Shown piece by piece: positions 14,688 through 22,574 of a stretch of 64,000 bases of DNA (position 1 is its first letter; each line of letters opens with the position of its first letter). The notes below the pieces were generated by a model. That model was not told the origin of the DNA. It ran no database searches and worked only from the letters and a program-made list of their open reading frames with translations. The DNA comes from Streptomyces filipinensis (GTDB lineage: Bacteria; Actinomycetota; Actinomycetes; Streptomycetales; Streptomycetaceae). The translations under genes were made by a program, and so were the position numbers. The stretch covers positions 1 to 64,000 of the forward strand of contig NZ_BMTD01000022.1 of assembly GCF_014649495.1 (NCBI RefSeq). The letters are read 5' to 3'.

Positions 14688-17600
14688 TCACCGGCTGGGC
14701 TCGGGGAGGGGCTGTTCGGTCCAGATGGACTTGCCGGTACGGGTGTGGCGGGTGCCCCAGCGCTCGCAGAGCGCCGAGATGAGCTGCAGGCCGCGGCCGC
14801 CCTCGTCGGTGGCGGAGGTGTGGCGGATGTGCGGCGTGGTCAGGCTGGCGTCGGAGACTTCGCAGATCAGTGCGCGACTGCGGAGCATGCGCAGCCGGAT
14901 GGGGCCGCAGGCGTGCCGTACGACGTTTCCGACCAGTTCGCTGACCAGGAGTTCGGTGGTCATGACGAGGTCCTCGTCGGCCAGGTCCCAGTCGTCGAGC
15001 TGGGCGCGGACCAGCTCGCGGGCCTGGCTTGCCGCCATCGGGTCCTCCGGCAACGGCCACTCGGCGATGTTCTGCGCGTCCAGCGGGTGGGTGCGGGCCA
15101 GCAGCAGGGCGGCGTCGTCGCTCAGCGCGCCGTGGGCGGGCAGGAGCGCGGAGGTGAGGGTGGCGCAGAGAGCGTCCAGGCCGGACGCGTCGGCCGGGGA
15201 GGCCGGCATGGCGTTCACGGACCGTGAGAGGAGCTCGGCGAGGTGGCGCATGCCCGTGGTGACGTCCCTGTCCTTGCTCTCGACCAGTCCGTCGCTGTAG
15301 AGGGCGAGCAGGCTGCCGGCGGGCAGCAGGGTCTCGCGGGTCTCGAAGGGCGGAGCGGCCACCCCCAGGGGCGGGTCCGGGGCCATGGACAGGAAGGTGA
15401 CGGTGCCGTCGGGGTGGGCGACCGCGGGGGGCGGCTGGCCGGCGCTCGCGTACGACAGAAGCCGGGTCACCGGGTCGTAGACGCCGTACAGGCAGGTCGC
15501 GAAGGCATCGGTGCCCAGCTCGCCGACGATGTCGTTGAGGTGGCCGAGGATCTCGTCGGGCGGCAGCTCCAGTTCCGAGAGGGTGCGGGCGGCCGTGCGG
15601 AGCCCGCCCATGGTGGCGGCCTCGGCCATGCCGTGGCCCATGACGTCGCCGATCACGAGCGCCACCCGGGCCGCGGAGAGCGGGATCACGTCGTACCAGT
15701 CGCCGCCGACGTCGGCTCCCTGTTTGGCCGGCTGGTAGCGCGCCGCGGTCGTCACCTCGGGCAGCTCGGGCAGTGCCTGGGGCAGCAGACTGCGCTGGAG
15801 GGTGCGGGCCCGGGTCGTCGCCTCGTCGTAGAGCCCGGCCCGTTCCAGGGCCTGTGCGATGAGTCCGCTGAGCGCGGTCAGCAGCGTTCGTTCGTCATCG
15901 TCCAGCACCCGCGGCCGGTCGAAGGAGATCACCGCGGCGCCGATCCCGCGCCCGGACACGGCCAGGGGGAGAAAGGCCCATGCCTGCTTGCCGTCCTCCC
16001 GGACCAGGATCTTGGTCGCCGGGTAACGCTGCAGGAACTCCTCCGGGGAGGAGATGCAGAGAGGGGTACGGGTGCGCAGGGCGTCCCCCACCGGGTTCGC
16101 TGTGTCCCCCACGGTCCACTCGCCGTCCAGCAGCCGGGTGAAGCGTTCCGCGTATCCCCGGGAGCCGACGACGGTCAGCCGGTCGCCGACGGCGCCGAGC
16201 ACGATGAGTCCGGTGGCCCCCAGGGGTGTCATCACGCCGTCGGCCACCGCCGCCATCACGTCCTGGGCCGTGACGGCCTCCGCCAGCTCCCGCGTGATCC
16301 GCTGCACCAGGGCCGCCCGCTCCTCGGCCGCCCGCTCCGCGGATGCCCGCTCGGCCTCGCGCAGATGCCGCTCGGTGGTGTCGGTGATGTAGAGCGTGAG
16401 GCCTTCCGGCACCGGCACCAGCCGCAGGTGGTACCAGGACGTCCCGTCCGGCCCCGGTATGTCGAATCCGGCCGGCCGGCCCTCGGCCGCCGTGGCCCGG
16501 CACCGTTCCTCCAGCCCCGGTACGACGCGTACCGCGGGAAGGTCCCAGAGCACCGCTCCGGCGACGTCCCCCGCGGTGCCCAGGAGCCGCTCGGCGGCCT
16601 GGTTGAGGAATCCGATGCGCCAGTCCGTGTCCAGGGAGACGAAGCCGTCACTCATGTGCCGCAGGGCCCACCCCACCGACTCGGCGGCGGCGTGCGTCTC
16701 GCTGCTGTCCCGGAGGGTGCCGGTCACCTTGACCGGCGCGCCCTCCTCGTTCGTGACCGTCCGGGCACAGGCCTCGATCCAGAGGTACGTGCCGTCCTGG
16801 CGCCGTATGCGGTACTCGTTCTGGAAGCCGCCGCGCAGCTGGATGCCCGTGTCGAAGCCGGCTACCGCCCTCGGCAGGTCGTCCGGGTGGATCAGCTCCG
16901 CCCACGCTTCGATGCCGCCGGTCATCACCCCCGGATCGATGCCGGCCAGCACCTCCCCCACGGGCTGGTCGGAGGTCAGCTCGCCGGTGCGCAGGTCCCA
17001 GGTGTACGTGAGGGAGGGCACCCCTTCCACGTCCCACGCGGGTGCGGGCTTGCGCGGCCCCGGCCCGTCCTCCAGGGCGCGCAGCAGGGCGGGGGACGGG
17101 TTGAGGATCCCGGACGACCGGAGCCTGCCGGACATCCAGGCCGCCACCTCGTTCAGGAACGCGCACTCCGCGGCCCCGGGCTCGTCACCCGGGGCGAAGA
17201 GGACGGACAGCGCGCCGCGTCGCCGGCCGCCGCCCGGAACGGGGACGGCCAGGTGCCCCATCCCGGCGGGCAGCCGGGAAGGCCACAGGGCGGCGGGGTC
17301 CCGGCCGGGCACCGGGTCGGGCGGGGCCAGGTCGGGCTGCCAGGTGAGGGTGTCGTTGCGGGCGGCCGTGCTGGGCGGCGCCGTGCCCCGTACCGGGATG
17401 ATCAGCCAGGGCCGGGTCATCGACTCCGGCAGGCCGCTGTCGGCGACCAGGTAGAGGATGCCGCTCATGCCGCCGCCGGGGAGATGCACCATGCCGCCCA
17501 GACCCCGCACCTCGGCCACGGCCTGCTGGAGGGCGGTCAGCAGCACCTCGACATCGTGCCGGTCCTCATCCACGGCGTCGAGCAGCCGCATCCGCATGCG

Positions 17601-17723
17601 GTGTCGTTCCAGGGGTCGCGCGGTCCGTATGCTCCGCATTCCTTGTGGCTGGTGCAGCGGACGGGGAGTGGGGGGCGTGGACGAGCCGATGTCATGCACA
17701 TCGCTGCCTCTGGTGTTCACCAC
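14688..17723 (-). CDS. PAS-GAF-SpoIIE phosphatase with C-terminal anti-sigma-like ATPase domain
   Basis: The protein has about 1011 residues. It carries an N-terminal sensor-like region (HLAVPVPGGGRRRGALSVLF), a PAS domain (YTWDLRTGELTSDQPVGEVL to WIEACARTVTNEEG), a second PAS (MSDGFVSLDTDWRIGFLNQA), a short coiled coil (SAERAAEERAALVQRI) and a GAF domain. These are followed by the SpoIIE PP2C domain (GGDWYDVIPL, GDVMGHGMAEAATMGG, ALYSDGLVES). The C-terminus is an RsbW-like HATPase (TTELLVSELVGNVVRHA, EGGRGLQLISALCERWGTR). Phosphatase and kinase-like activities on a STAS partner could thus be fused. The start is uncertain: GTG 17723 has GGAGG 12 bases upstream, but ATG 17639 is possible. Confidence 0.88.
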   Translation of the reverse strand: MVNTRGSDVHDIGSSTPPTPRPLHQPQGMRSIRTARPLERHRMRMRLLDAVDEDRHDVEVLLTALQQAVAEVRGLGGMVHLPGGGMSGILYLVADSGLPESMTRPWLIIPVRGTAPPSTAARNDTLTWQPDLAPPDPVPGRDPAALWPSRLPAGMGHLAVPVPGGGRRRGALSVLFAPGDEPGAAECAFLNEVAAWMSGRLRSSGILNPSPALLRALEDGPGPRKPAPAWDVEGVPSLTYTWDLRTGELTSDQPVGEVLAGIDPGVMTGGIEAWAELIHPDDLPRAVAGFDTGIQLRGGFQNEYRIRRQDGTYLWIEACARTVTNEEGAPVKVTGTLRDSSETHAAAESVGWALRHMSDGFVSLDTDWRIGFLNQAAERLLGTAGDVAGAVLWDLPAVRVVPGLEERCRATAAEGRPAGFDIPGPDGTSWYHLRLVPVPEGLTLYITDTTERHLREAERASAERAAEERAALVQRITRELAEAVTAQDVMAAVADGVMTPLGATGLIVLGAVGDRLTVVGSRGYAERFTRLLDGEWTVGDTANPVGDALRTRTPLCISSPEEFLQRYPATKILVREDGKQAWAFLPLAVSGRGIGAAVISFDRPRVLDDDERTLLTALSGLIAQALERAGLYDEATTRARTLQRSLLPQALPELPEVTTAARYQPAKQGADVGGDWYDVIPLSAARVALVIGDVMGHGMAEAATMGGLRTAARTLSELELPPDEILGHLNDIVGELGTDAFATCLYGVYDPVTRLLSYASAGQPPPAVAHPDGTVTFLSMAPDPPLGVAAPPFETRETLLPAGSLLALYSDGLVESKDRDVTTGMRHLAELLSRSVNAMPASPADASGLDALCATLTSALLPAHGALSDDAALLLARTHPLDAQNIAEWPLPEDPMAASQARELVRAQLDDWDLADEDLVMTTELLVSELVGNVVRHACGPIRLRMLRSRALICEVSDASLTTPHIRHTSATDEGGRGLQLISALCERWGTRHTRTGKSIWTEQPLPEPSR

Positions 17724-18133
17724 GGCCGACTCTCGCCTCCGCTCATCGCTCGGCTGCTCACTGGGCTGGATGTGATCAGATACGGACCTCGTGATCAATA
17801 TCCGGCGATCCATCCTAATCCGAATGAATTTTGGCGATTTAACCCCGCTCTTACGGGTTTCCGCAACAGATCGACTGTATGTGGCGTCGACTCACTCTCT
17901 GTTGCCGCTCTCCAGGACCCCCTGTGGTGACCAAGCAGACCCAACGGGGCGCAGCTGCTGACCCATTCGGTCGGCCGGGGCGACGTTGTGAGAGCAGCAC
18001 CATCAGGATCCGGCCCAGCTCCATGCCAAGGCCTCGTCTCCGTCGTCGCGTTGCCACGGAGGACAGCGAGTCTTCCGCGCGGACATGATCTTGTTCTGGG
18101 CGGTGGAGGGACGAAGCTCCGGGTGTCCGGCGG
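17724..18133. other. intergenic stretch with a locally AT-rich patch
   Basis: No gene is supportable. Bases about 17775-17885 are markedly more AT-rich than their surroundings (TGATCAATATCC, GAATGAATTTTGG), a likely promoter area for the phosphatase gene. Bases 17900-18130 have no clear feature. Confidence 0.4.
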
Positions 18134-19012
18134 CTACTCGGCCGGCCAGATGACGAACGAAGGGAAGGCGTGTCGGCCGGGCCGGGCGCCGGTCTCTTCG
18201 AGCGCGGCGCGGATCTCGTGCAGGTGAGCGGTGGTCATCTGGAGCGGGGGCTCATCGGGCTGGTAGGTCGTGCGCACCGGGTAGTCCACGCCCGGTTCGG
18301 TGGTCATCTCGATATGGCAGCCCAGAACGTGGGTGACCGGTCGGCGTGCGGAGAACTCGATCAAGCGGTCGATGGTCCGGGCGAAGGCGGACCGGTCCTG
18401 GACGTAGAGCCGGCCCGGATAGACCGTGTCGCCGGTGAGCAGGAACCCGGTCCACGGGTCGTAGAACGTGACCGCTGCCTCGTGGTGCCCGGGGGTGGCG
18501 AGGCACTCGACCACGCGGCCTCCCAGATCGACGCGCGCCACACCGGTGGGGTCCTCGTCGAATCCGAAGTACCTCCAGGCGGTGGCGAGGTCCGCGCCGA
18601 CCAGCGTGGTGCGGGGACGGTCGGCGAACTGGCCGTCGCCCGCGATGTGGTCGCCGTGCGGGTGGGTGTGCAGCACCAGCAGGTGATACCCCTGCCGGGG
18701 GTTTCGGGTGAGCCAGCCGTCGATGAGCTCGTCGACCACCCGGCGCAGGGGGAAGAACTCGGGGGAAGCGGTGGCGCCGGTGTCGATCAACACCGCCCGG
18801 GCGTTTCCGAACAGCAGGAACAGGAACGGCGCCTCGTAGTCGATCGCCATGTTCTGCCGCAGGATGTACGTGTGCTCGTCGTACGCGTGGACCTGGATGT
18901 CCGGGTCGGTGTTGTGCTTGGCCGACGGCGAACCGTGGATCCAGCGGACGTCCAGCCCCCGTGACGGGGAGACCTGGCCGGCGAAGTCGATGAAAGGGCT
19001 GCCCGCGTCCAT
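18134..19012 (-). CDS. metallo-beta-lactamase-fold hydrolase
   Basis: The 292-residue protein carries the metal-binding HTHPHGDHIAGD motif (HxHxDH), a second histidine in LATPGHHEAAVTFYDPWTGF, then LLTGDTVYPGRLYVQDRSAF and GCHIEM. This is the complete set of dinuclear zinc ligands of MBL-fold hydrolases. It lacks a signal peptide, so it is cytoplasmic. It resembles lactonase/glyoxalase-II-like members more than antibiotic beta-lactamases. ATG 19012 (GGAGG 4 bases upstream) was chosen over upstream in-frame starts because the preceding residues look non-coding. Substrate unknown. Confidence 0.87.
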   Translation of the reverse strand: MDAGSPFIDFAGQVSPSRGLDVRWIHGSPSAKHNTDPDIQVHAYDEHTYILRQNMAIDYEAPFLFLLFGNARAVLIDTGATASPEFFPLRRVVDELIDGWLTRNPRQGYHLLVLHTHPHGDHIAGDGQFADRPRTTLVGADLATAWRYFGFDEDPTGVARVDLGGRVVECLATPGHHEAAVTFYDPWTGFLLTGDTVYPGRLYVQDRSAFARTIDRLIEFSARRPVTHVLGCHIEMTTEPGVDYPVRTTYQPDEPPLQMTTAHLHEIRAALEETGARPGRHAFPSFVIWPAE

Positions 19013-19178
19013 GACGCCTCCACGGGTGCGTCGTCTTGGCGGGCCGGGTACGGCGCACATCTCGTCCGGGGCAGGCACCTGTGCGCCTCCGCGGTGACGC
19101 TACCACGGCGCTGATCGGCCCCTCTCCTCGTCCGAAGGCGCCGGCCACCGGGCCGCGGATGCCGCCGGCGGGTTCGGT

Positions 19179-19976
19179 TCAGCCGCTTTCCCGGTAGTTC
19201 ATGAACCAGTGGGTGTCGAAGAAACGGGCCATCGTGAACGGGTGGTGCGGGTCGGTGAGGATGCGGCAGACGAACTCCGCGGTCTGGCAGTCGAAGGGGA
19301 CGTCCTCGCCGTCGAAGGAGCGGATCCCCACGGGCCAACGATCGGGGTCGTCGCCGTCGGCCCTCCAGCAGTACAGGTTCTCGTGCTCCGTACTCGCCCA
19401 GATGAGCAGGCCGTCCTCCCGGAGATCCGTCCACGGCTCCTGGTTCAGGTGCAGGAATCCGTCGAAGGCGCCCTTGCCGAACGTCTCGACCATGCGCTTG
19501 TAGTCGCTCGGCAGCGCGGTGCCCAGGCGCGACTCCACTTCCGCCCAGTCCACGTCGGGCCGCTGGGCGGGCTGCGTCCAGCCGGTGATCCGGGTGAGCC
19601 GCTCCATCCAGTCGACGTCCTCGTCCGGAGCGACCGCCGAGGGCCCGGGGACCTCCCGGCGAGCCACCACCAGCACCGGCCGTACGATCCCCTCCGCGTC
19701 CCGCGCCGTACCCGTGCCGACCCACCGGTCCCCGTACGCCCACGCCCGTACGGTCACGGCCCGGTCCTCGAAGGGGACGAGGAGCGCCGCGCCCCGGGAC
19801 TCGTCGACCGTCGGATCGGTGACGCCGTCGAGGACGAGGGCGCGCGGGGCGCCGTACCTGTCGCCGAGCAGTTCGGTCAGTTCCTGCAGGTCCACGTCGC
19901 CGGGCAGGTACATCCAGCCGTTCACCGGGCCGAGCCGGGCCAGCAGGTCGTCGACGTTCGCTTGGGTGAGCTCCAT
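19179..19976 (-). CDS. SMI1/KNR4 (SUKH) family protein
   Basis: The 265-residue protein has an N-terminal alpha/beta part (MELTQANVDDLLARLGPVNG, ALLVPFEDRAVTVRAWAYGD) and a C-terminal SUKH-type domain: DWAEVESRLGTALPSDYKRM, ETFGKGAFDGFLHLNQEPWT, LLIWASTEHENLYCWRADGD and FTMARFFDTHWFMNYRESG. SUKH proteins commonly serve as immunity proteins against polymorphic toxins in bacteria, but many Streptomyces copies are orphans. No toxin gene with a secretion signal lies next to it here. ATG 19976 was chosen as the domain start. Confidence 0.82.
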   Translation of the reverse strand: MELTQANVDDLLARLGPVNGWMYLPGDVDLQELTELLGDRYGAPRALVLDGVTDPTVDESRGAALLVPFEDRAVTVRAWAYGDRWVGTGTARDAEGIVRPVLVVARREVPGPSAVAPDEDVDWMERLTRITGWTQPAQRPDVDWAEVESRLGTALPSDYKRMVETFGKGAFDGFLHLNQEPWTDLREDGLLIWASTEHENLYCWRADGDDPDRWPVGIRSFDGEDVPFDCQTAEFVCRILTDPHHPFTMARFFDTHWFMNYRESG

Positions 19977-20057
19977 GGCGGACAGTAAAGCGGGCCGCAC
20001 CGACAACGGCCGGACCGTCCTGCGACGACCACCATGACTCCACGACGGCCGGGACGG

Positions 20058-20510
20058 TCACGCGCCCTGCGGCGGACGGCACTCCTGGTGAGAGTCGGTC
20101 CGGGCGGCATCCGGATGGGACGGATTCCAGAGCCGGTCGGCCTCACCGCGGGCGACATGCTCCTCGTAGACCCTCACCTTGTACCGCATCACGGCCAAGG
20201 TCTCCTGCAACTCCCGGATCCGCTCCTCCACATGGGTTTCGTGCCGGCGCAGCAGCTCCAGCCGCTCGTGCTCGTTGCCCGGGCCCTGCCGTACCAGCTC
20301 GATGTACTGCCTGATCATCGCCAGTGGCATGCCCGAGGAGCGCAGCTTCGTGCAGATCGCCAGCCATTCCAGATCTTCCTCGTGATAGATCCGACGGCCG
20401 TTGGACAGGCGGCGCACCGGGTTGGCGAACAGGCCCTCCCGCTCGTAGAACCGCAGGGCGTGAACGCTCAGCCCACTGCGCTCCGCCACCTCGCCGATGC
20501 TCAGATCCAT
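20058..20510 (-). CDS. MerR-family regulator
   Basis: The 150-residue protein has a standard MerR N-terminus (MDLSIGEVAERSGLSVHALR, FYEREGLF, RRLSNGRRIYHEEDLEWLAI) followed by a long coiled-coil dimer helix (ERLELLRRHETHVEERIREL, QETLAVMRYKVRVYEEHVAR). The short C-terminus has a single cysteine and no metal-binding loop, so it belongs to the group that binds small organic molecules or senses redox. It is divergent from an SDR gene, with a 19-base-spaced promoter between them. It probably activates that gene. Confidence 0.9.
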   Translation of the reverse strand: MDLSIGEVAERSGLSVHALRFYEREGLFANPVRRLSNGRRIYHEEDLEWLAICTKLRSSGMPLAMIRQYIELVRQGPGNEHERLELLRRHETHVEERIRELQETLAVMRYKVRVYEEHVARGEADRLWNPSHPDAARTDSHQECRPPQGA

Positions 20511-20533
20511 GAGCGACCCCCGTCACACAGCCC

Positions 20534-20564
20534 TTGATCTAGACCCGACTCTAGCTTCTAGCGT
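20534..20564 (+). promoter_or_regulatory. MerR-type promoter for the dehydrogenase
   Basis: TTGATC (20534-20539) and TAGCGT (20559-20564) are separated by 19 bases, the overlong spacing typical of MerR-activated promoters. The spacer holds an inverted repeat CTAGA (20539-20543) / TCTAG (20550-20554), the expected MerR binding site. It lies 42-72 bases upstream of the dehydrogenase start. Confidence 0.65.
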
Positions 20565-20605
20565 CGAGCTGTCGGCCCATCAGGCGATCGGAAAACGGGA
20601 GAGCG

Positions 20606-21433
20606 ATGAGCGTGTGGTTTGTCACCGGTGCGGCGCGTGGTCTCGGGGCGGAGATCACCCGTGAGGCGCTGGAACGGGGGCACAGCGTGGTCGCCACGGC
20701 GAGGGACGTGTCGGCGGTGCTCCGGGCGTACCCGCAGAAGCCGGACGGTCTGCTGGCGGTGCGGGCGGACGTGACCGAACCGGAGCAGTTGACGGCCGCG
20801 GTGGAGGCCGCTCTGGCGGAGTTCGGCCGGATCGACGTCGTGGTCAACAACGCCGGTTACGGCCTCGTGGGCGCGATCGAGGAGGCTTCCGACAAGGCCG
20901 TCCGGGATCTGTTCGACGTCAACGTGTTCGGCGTGCTCAACACGTTGCGGGCGACCTTGCCGACGTTGCGGGCCCAGCGATCGGGACATGTCGTGAACAT
21001 CGGCTCCGTGGGCGGCTTCGCCACCGCTCCGGCCGTGGGCCTGTACGGGGCGTCGAAGTTCGCCCTTGAGGGCATCTCCGAGGCGCTGCACGGCGAACTG
21101 GCACCGCTGGGCGTCCGCGTCACGATCGTGGAGCCGGGCGGGTTTCGCACCGACTTCCTCAACAGCTCCAGCATCCAGGTCGAACCCGCCTCCATCGCGG
21201 ACTACGACGCCGGAGCGGGGCCGGTGCGCGAGGCACTGGCCGGGAACGACGGCCGTCAGCCGGGGGATCCCGCGAAGGGGGCCAGGGCCGTCGTCGACGT
21301 CACCGAGGTCGCCGAGCCCCCGCTGCGCCTGCAGTTGGGCGCGGACGCGGTGGAGCGCGTCGAGGCGAAGCTGGATCTGGTGCGACGTGAACTCGACGAG
21401 TGGCGGCACGTGGCACTGTCCACCGCCGTCTGA
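20606..21433 (+). CDS. short-chain dehydrogenase/reductase, MerR-controlled
   Basis: The 275-residue classical SDR has WFVTGAARGLGAEITREALE (TGxxxGxG), DVVVNNAGYGLVGAIEEAS (NNAG), HVVNIGSVGGFATAPAVGLY and the catalytic YGASKFALEGISEAL (YxxxK), then VEPGGFRTDF. The length and C-terminal region match NADP-dependent oxidoreductases frequently paired with MerR genes in Streptomyces. It is divergently transcribed from the MerR regulator and sits behind a MerR-type promoter, so induction by a small ligand is likely. Substrate unknown. Confidence 0.9.
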   Translation: MSVWFVTGAARGLGAEITREALERGHSVVATARDVSAVLRAYPQKPDGLLAVRADVTEPEQLTAAVEAALAEFGRIDVVVNNAGYGLVGAIEEASDKAVRDLFDVNVFGVLNTLRATLPTLRAQRSGHVVNIGSVGGFATAPAVGLYGASKFALEGISEALHGELAPLGVRVTIVEPGGFRTDFLNSSSIQVEPASIADYDAGAGPVREALAGNDGRQPGDPAKGARAVVDVTEVAEPPLRLQLGADAVERVEAKLDLVRRELDEWRHVALSTAV

Positions 21434-21436
21434 GGC

Positions 21437-22390
21437 TCAGCCCGCGGTCCTGGTCCTGATGAGCGGCGCGTCCCGCGTGAACTCCCGGAACCCGACACTG
21501 TGGTAGAGCCCGCGTGCCTCGGGATGCCCCGGCGCGCCCAGGCAGGCGACCGTCGTGTGCGTGGCCCCGGCCGCGCGTGCCAGAAGCATCCCGTGCAGGA
21601 GCATCGCCCTGGCCAGCCCCAGCCGGCGGTAGTCCGGATGCGTGCCGACCGGCTCGAACTCGGCGGTCCTGTTCACCTCGTCGAGCCACATGATCGTCGA
21701 GGATGCCATCGTCCCGTCCGGCGCCTCGACCAGGAGGTGCAGGTCGCCGCGGTACGGCGCCGTCCGCCGTACGCCCTGGTAGCCCTCGGCCGTGTACGTC
21801 GAGGGCGCCCAGGCGTCCAGGTGGGCCTGGACCGCGGCCTGCGGGCCGGCCTCGTCGGCGGTGCGGAACCGGAATCCGCGCGGCAGGACCGGCTGTTCCA
21901 CGTCGGTGAGGTCCCGCTCGTTGAGCTGGGTCCAGGACCCGGTGTGGCCGAGCGCGTCCTGGTCGGCCGTATAGCCGTGCGCCGCCCATCGCTCCAGGCC
22001 GAACTCGTCGGCGGCGCTGGGCCTCACCGTACGCTCGGCATCCGCCGCCACGGCGTCGTACCAGTCGATCACCTCGTCGACCAGCCCGGCGTGACCGGGA
22101 TGGACCTGATACGCCAGATAGGCGCCGGTGACGTCCTTCACCGACCCGTCGCTGCGCCTCACTCGGTGCGGAAGAGTGGCCCAGCTCCACGCCACCGGAT
22201 CCGCGCCGGAGAACCACAGCCGACGCCGCCAGCTCGCGCCCTCGGCGGCGTGCCCCTTGCCCCAGTTCCAGGCCAGCTCGCCGTAGGAAGCGTCGCTGTT
22301 CACCAGGTCAGGACGGGTGGCGGTGACCCGCTGCGCCAGGCCCTGCATGAGCTGCACGTCCGCGGCCGTCACCAGCTCGGAGTCCGTCAT
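21437..22390 (-). CDS. GNAT-family acetyltransferase (double-domain type)
   Basis: The 317-residue protein has an N-terminal GNAT-like half with a degenerate fold (WNWGKGHAAEGASWRRRLWF, LAYQVHPGHAGLVDEVIDWY) and a functional-looking C-terminal GNAT domain (FRFRTADEAGPQAAVQAHLD, TAEFEPVGTHPDYRRLGLAR with the acetyl-CoA loop, AMLLHGMLLARAAGATHTTV, LYHSVGFREF). This architecture resembles mycothiol synthase-like tandem GNATs. The acceptor is unknown. It is convergent with the SDR gene, 3 bases apart. Confidence 0.85.
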   Translation of the reverse strand: MTDSELVTAADVQLMQGLAQRVTATRPDLVNSDASYGELAWNWGKGHAAEGASWRRRLWFSGADPVAWSWATLPHRVRRSDGSVKDVTGAYLAYQVHPGHAGLVDEVIDWYDAVAADAERTVRPSAADEFGLERWAAHGYTADQDALGHTGSWTQLNERDLTDVEQPVLPRGFRFRTADEAGPQAAVQAHLDAWAPSTYTAEGYQGVRRTAPYRGDLHLLVEAPDGTMASSTIMWLDEVNRTAEFEPVGTHPDYRRLGLARAMLLHGMLLARAAGATHTTVACLGAPGHPEARGLYHSVGFREFTRDAPLIRTRTAG

Positions 22391-22506
22391 GGTGGGTCAC
22401 TCTGGCAGGTGCCCGCGACGCCGTCGAGCCGTTTTCCCGCGGCCGTGGATCGCGGCGGCCGAGCAGGGCCACGGTGAAGGCGGCCGGGGAACGGGCGGCG
22501 CGGGCT

Positions 22507-22552
22507 GCCGGCCCGGACGGCGGCTGTGACGGGTCTCGTCGTCCGGGCCGGC
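22507..22552 (-). terminator. long-stem hairpin downstream of the neutral protease
   Basis: GCCGGCCCGGAC (22507-22518) and GTCCGGGCCGGC (22541-22552) form a perfect 12-bp stem across a 22-base loop. It begins 22 bases after the protease stop codon on the minus strand. Confidence 0.55.
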
Positions 22553-22574
22553 TTCGCGCGGATCAGGCGGTGCG

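Noticed and set aside
15243-17930. 895-codon open frame on the plus strand
   Set aside because: It is antisense to the PAS-GAF-SpoIIE gene. Its composition is low-complexity (Gly, Arg, Val, Asp) and it contains no recognisable motif.
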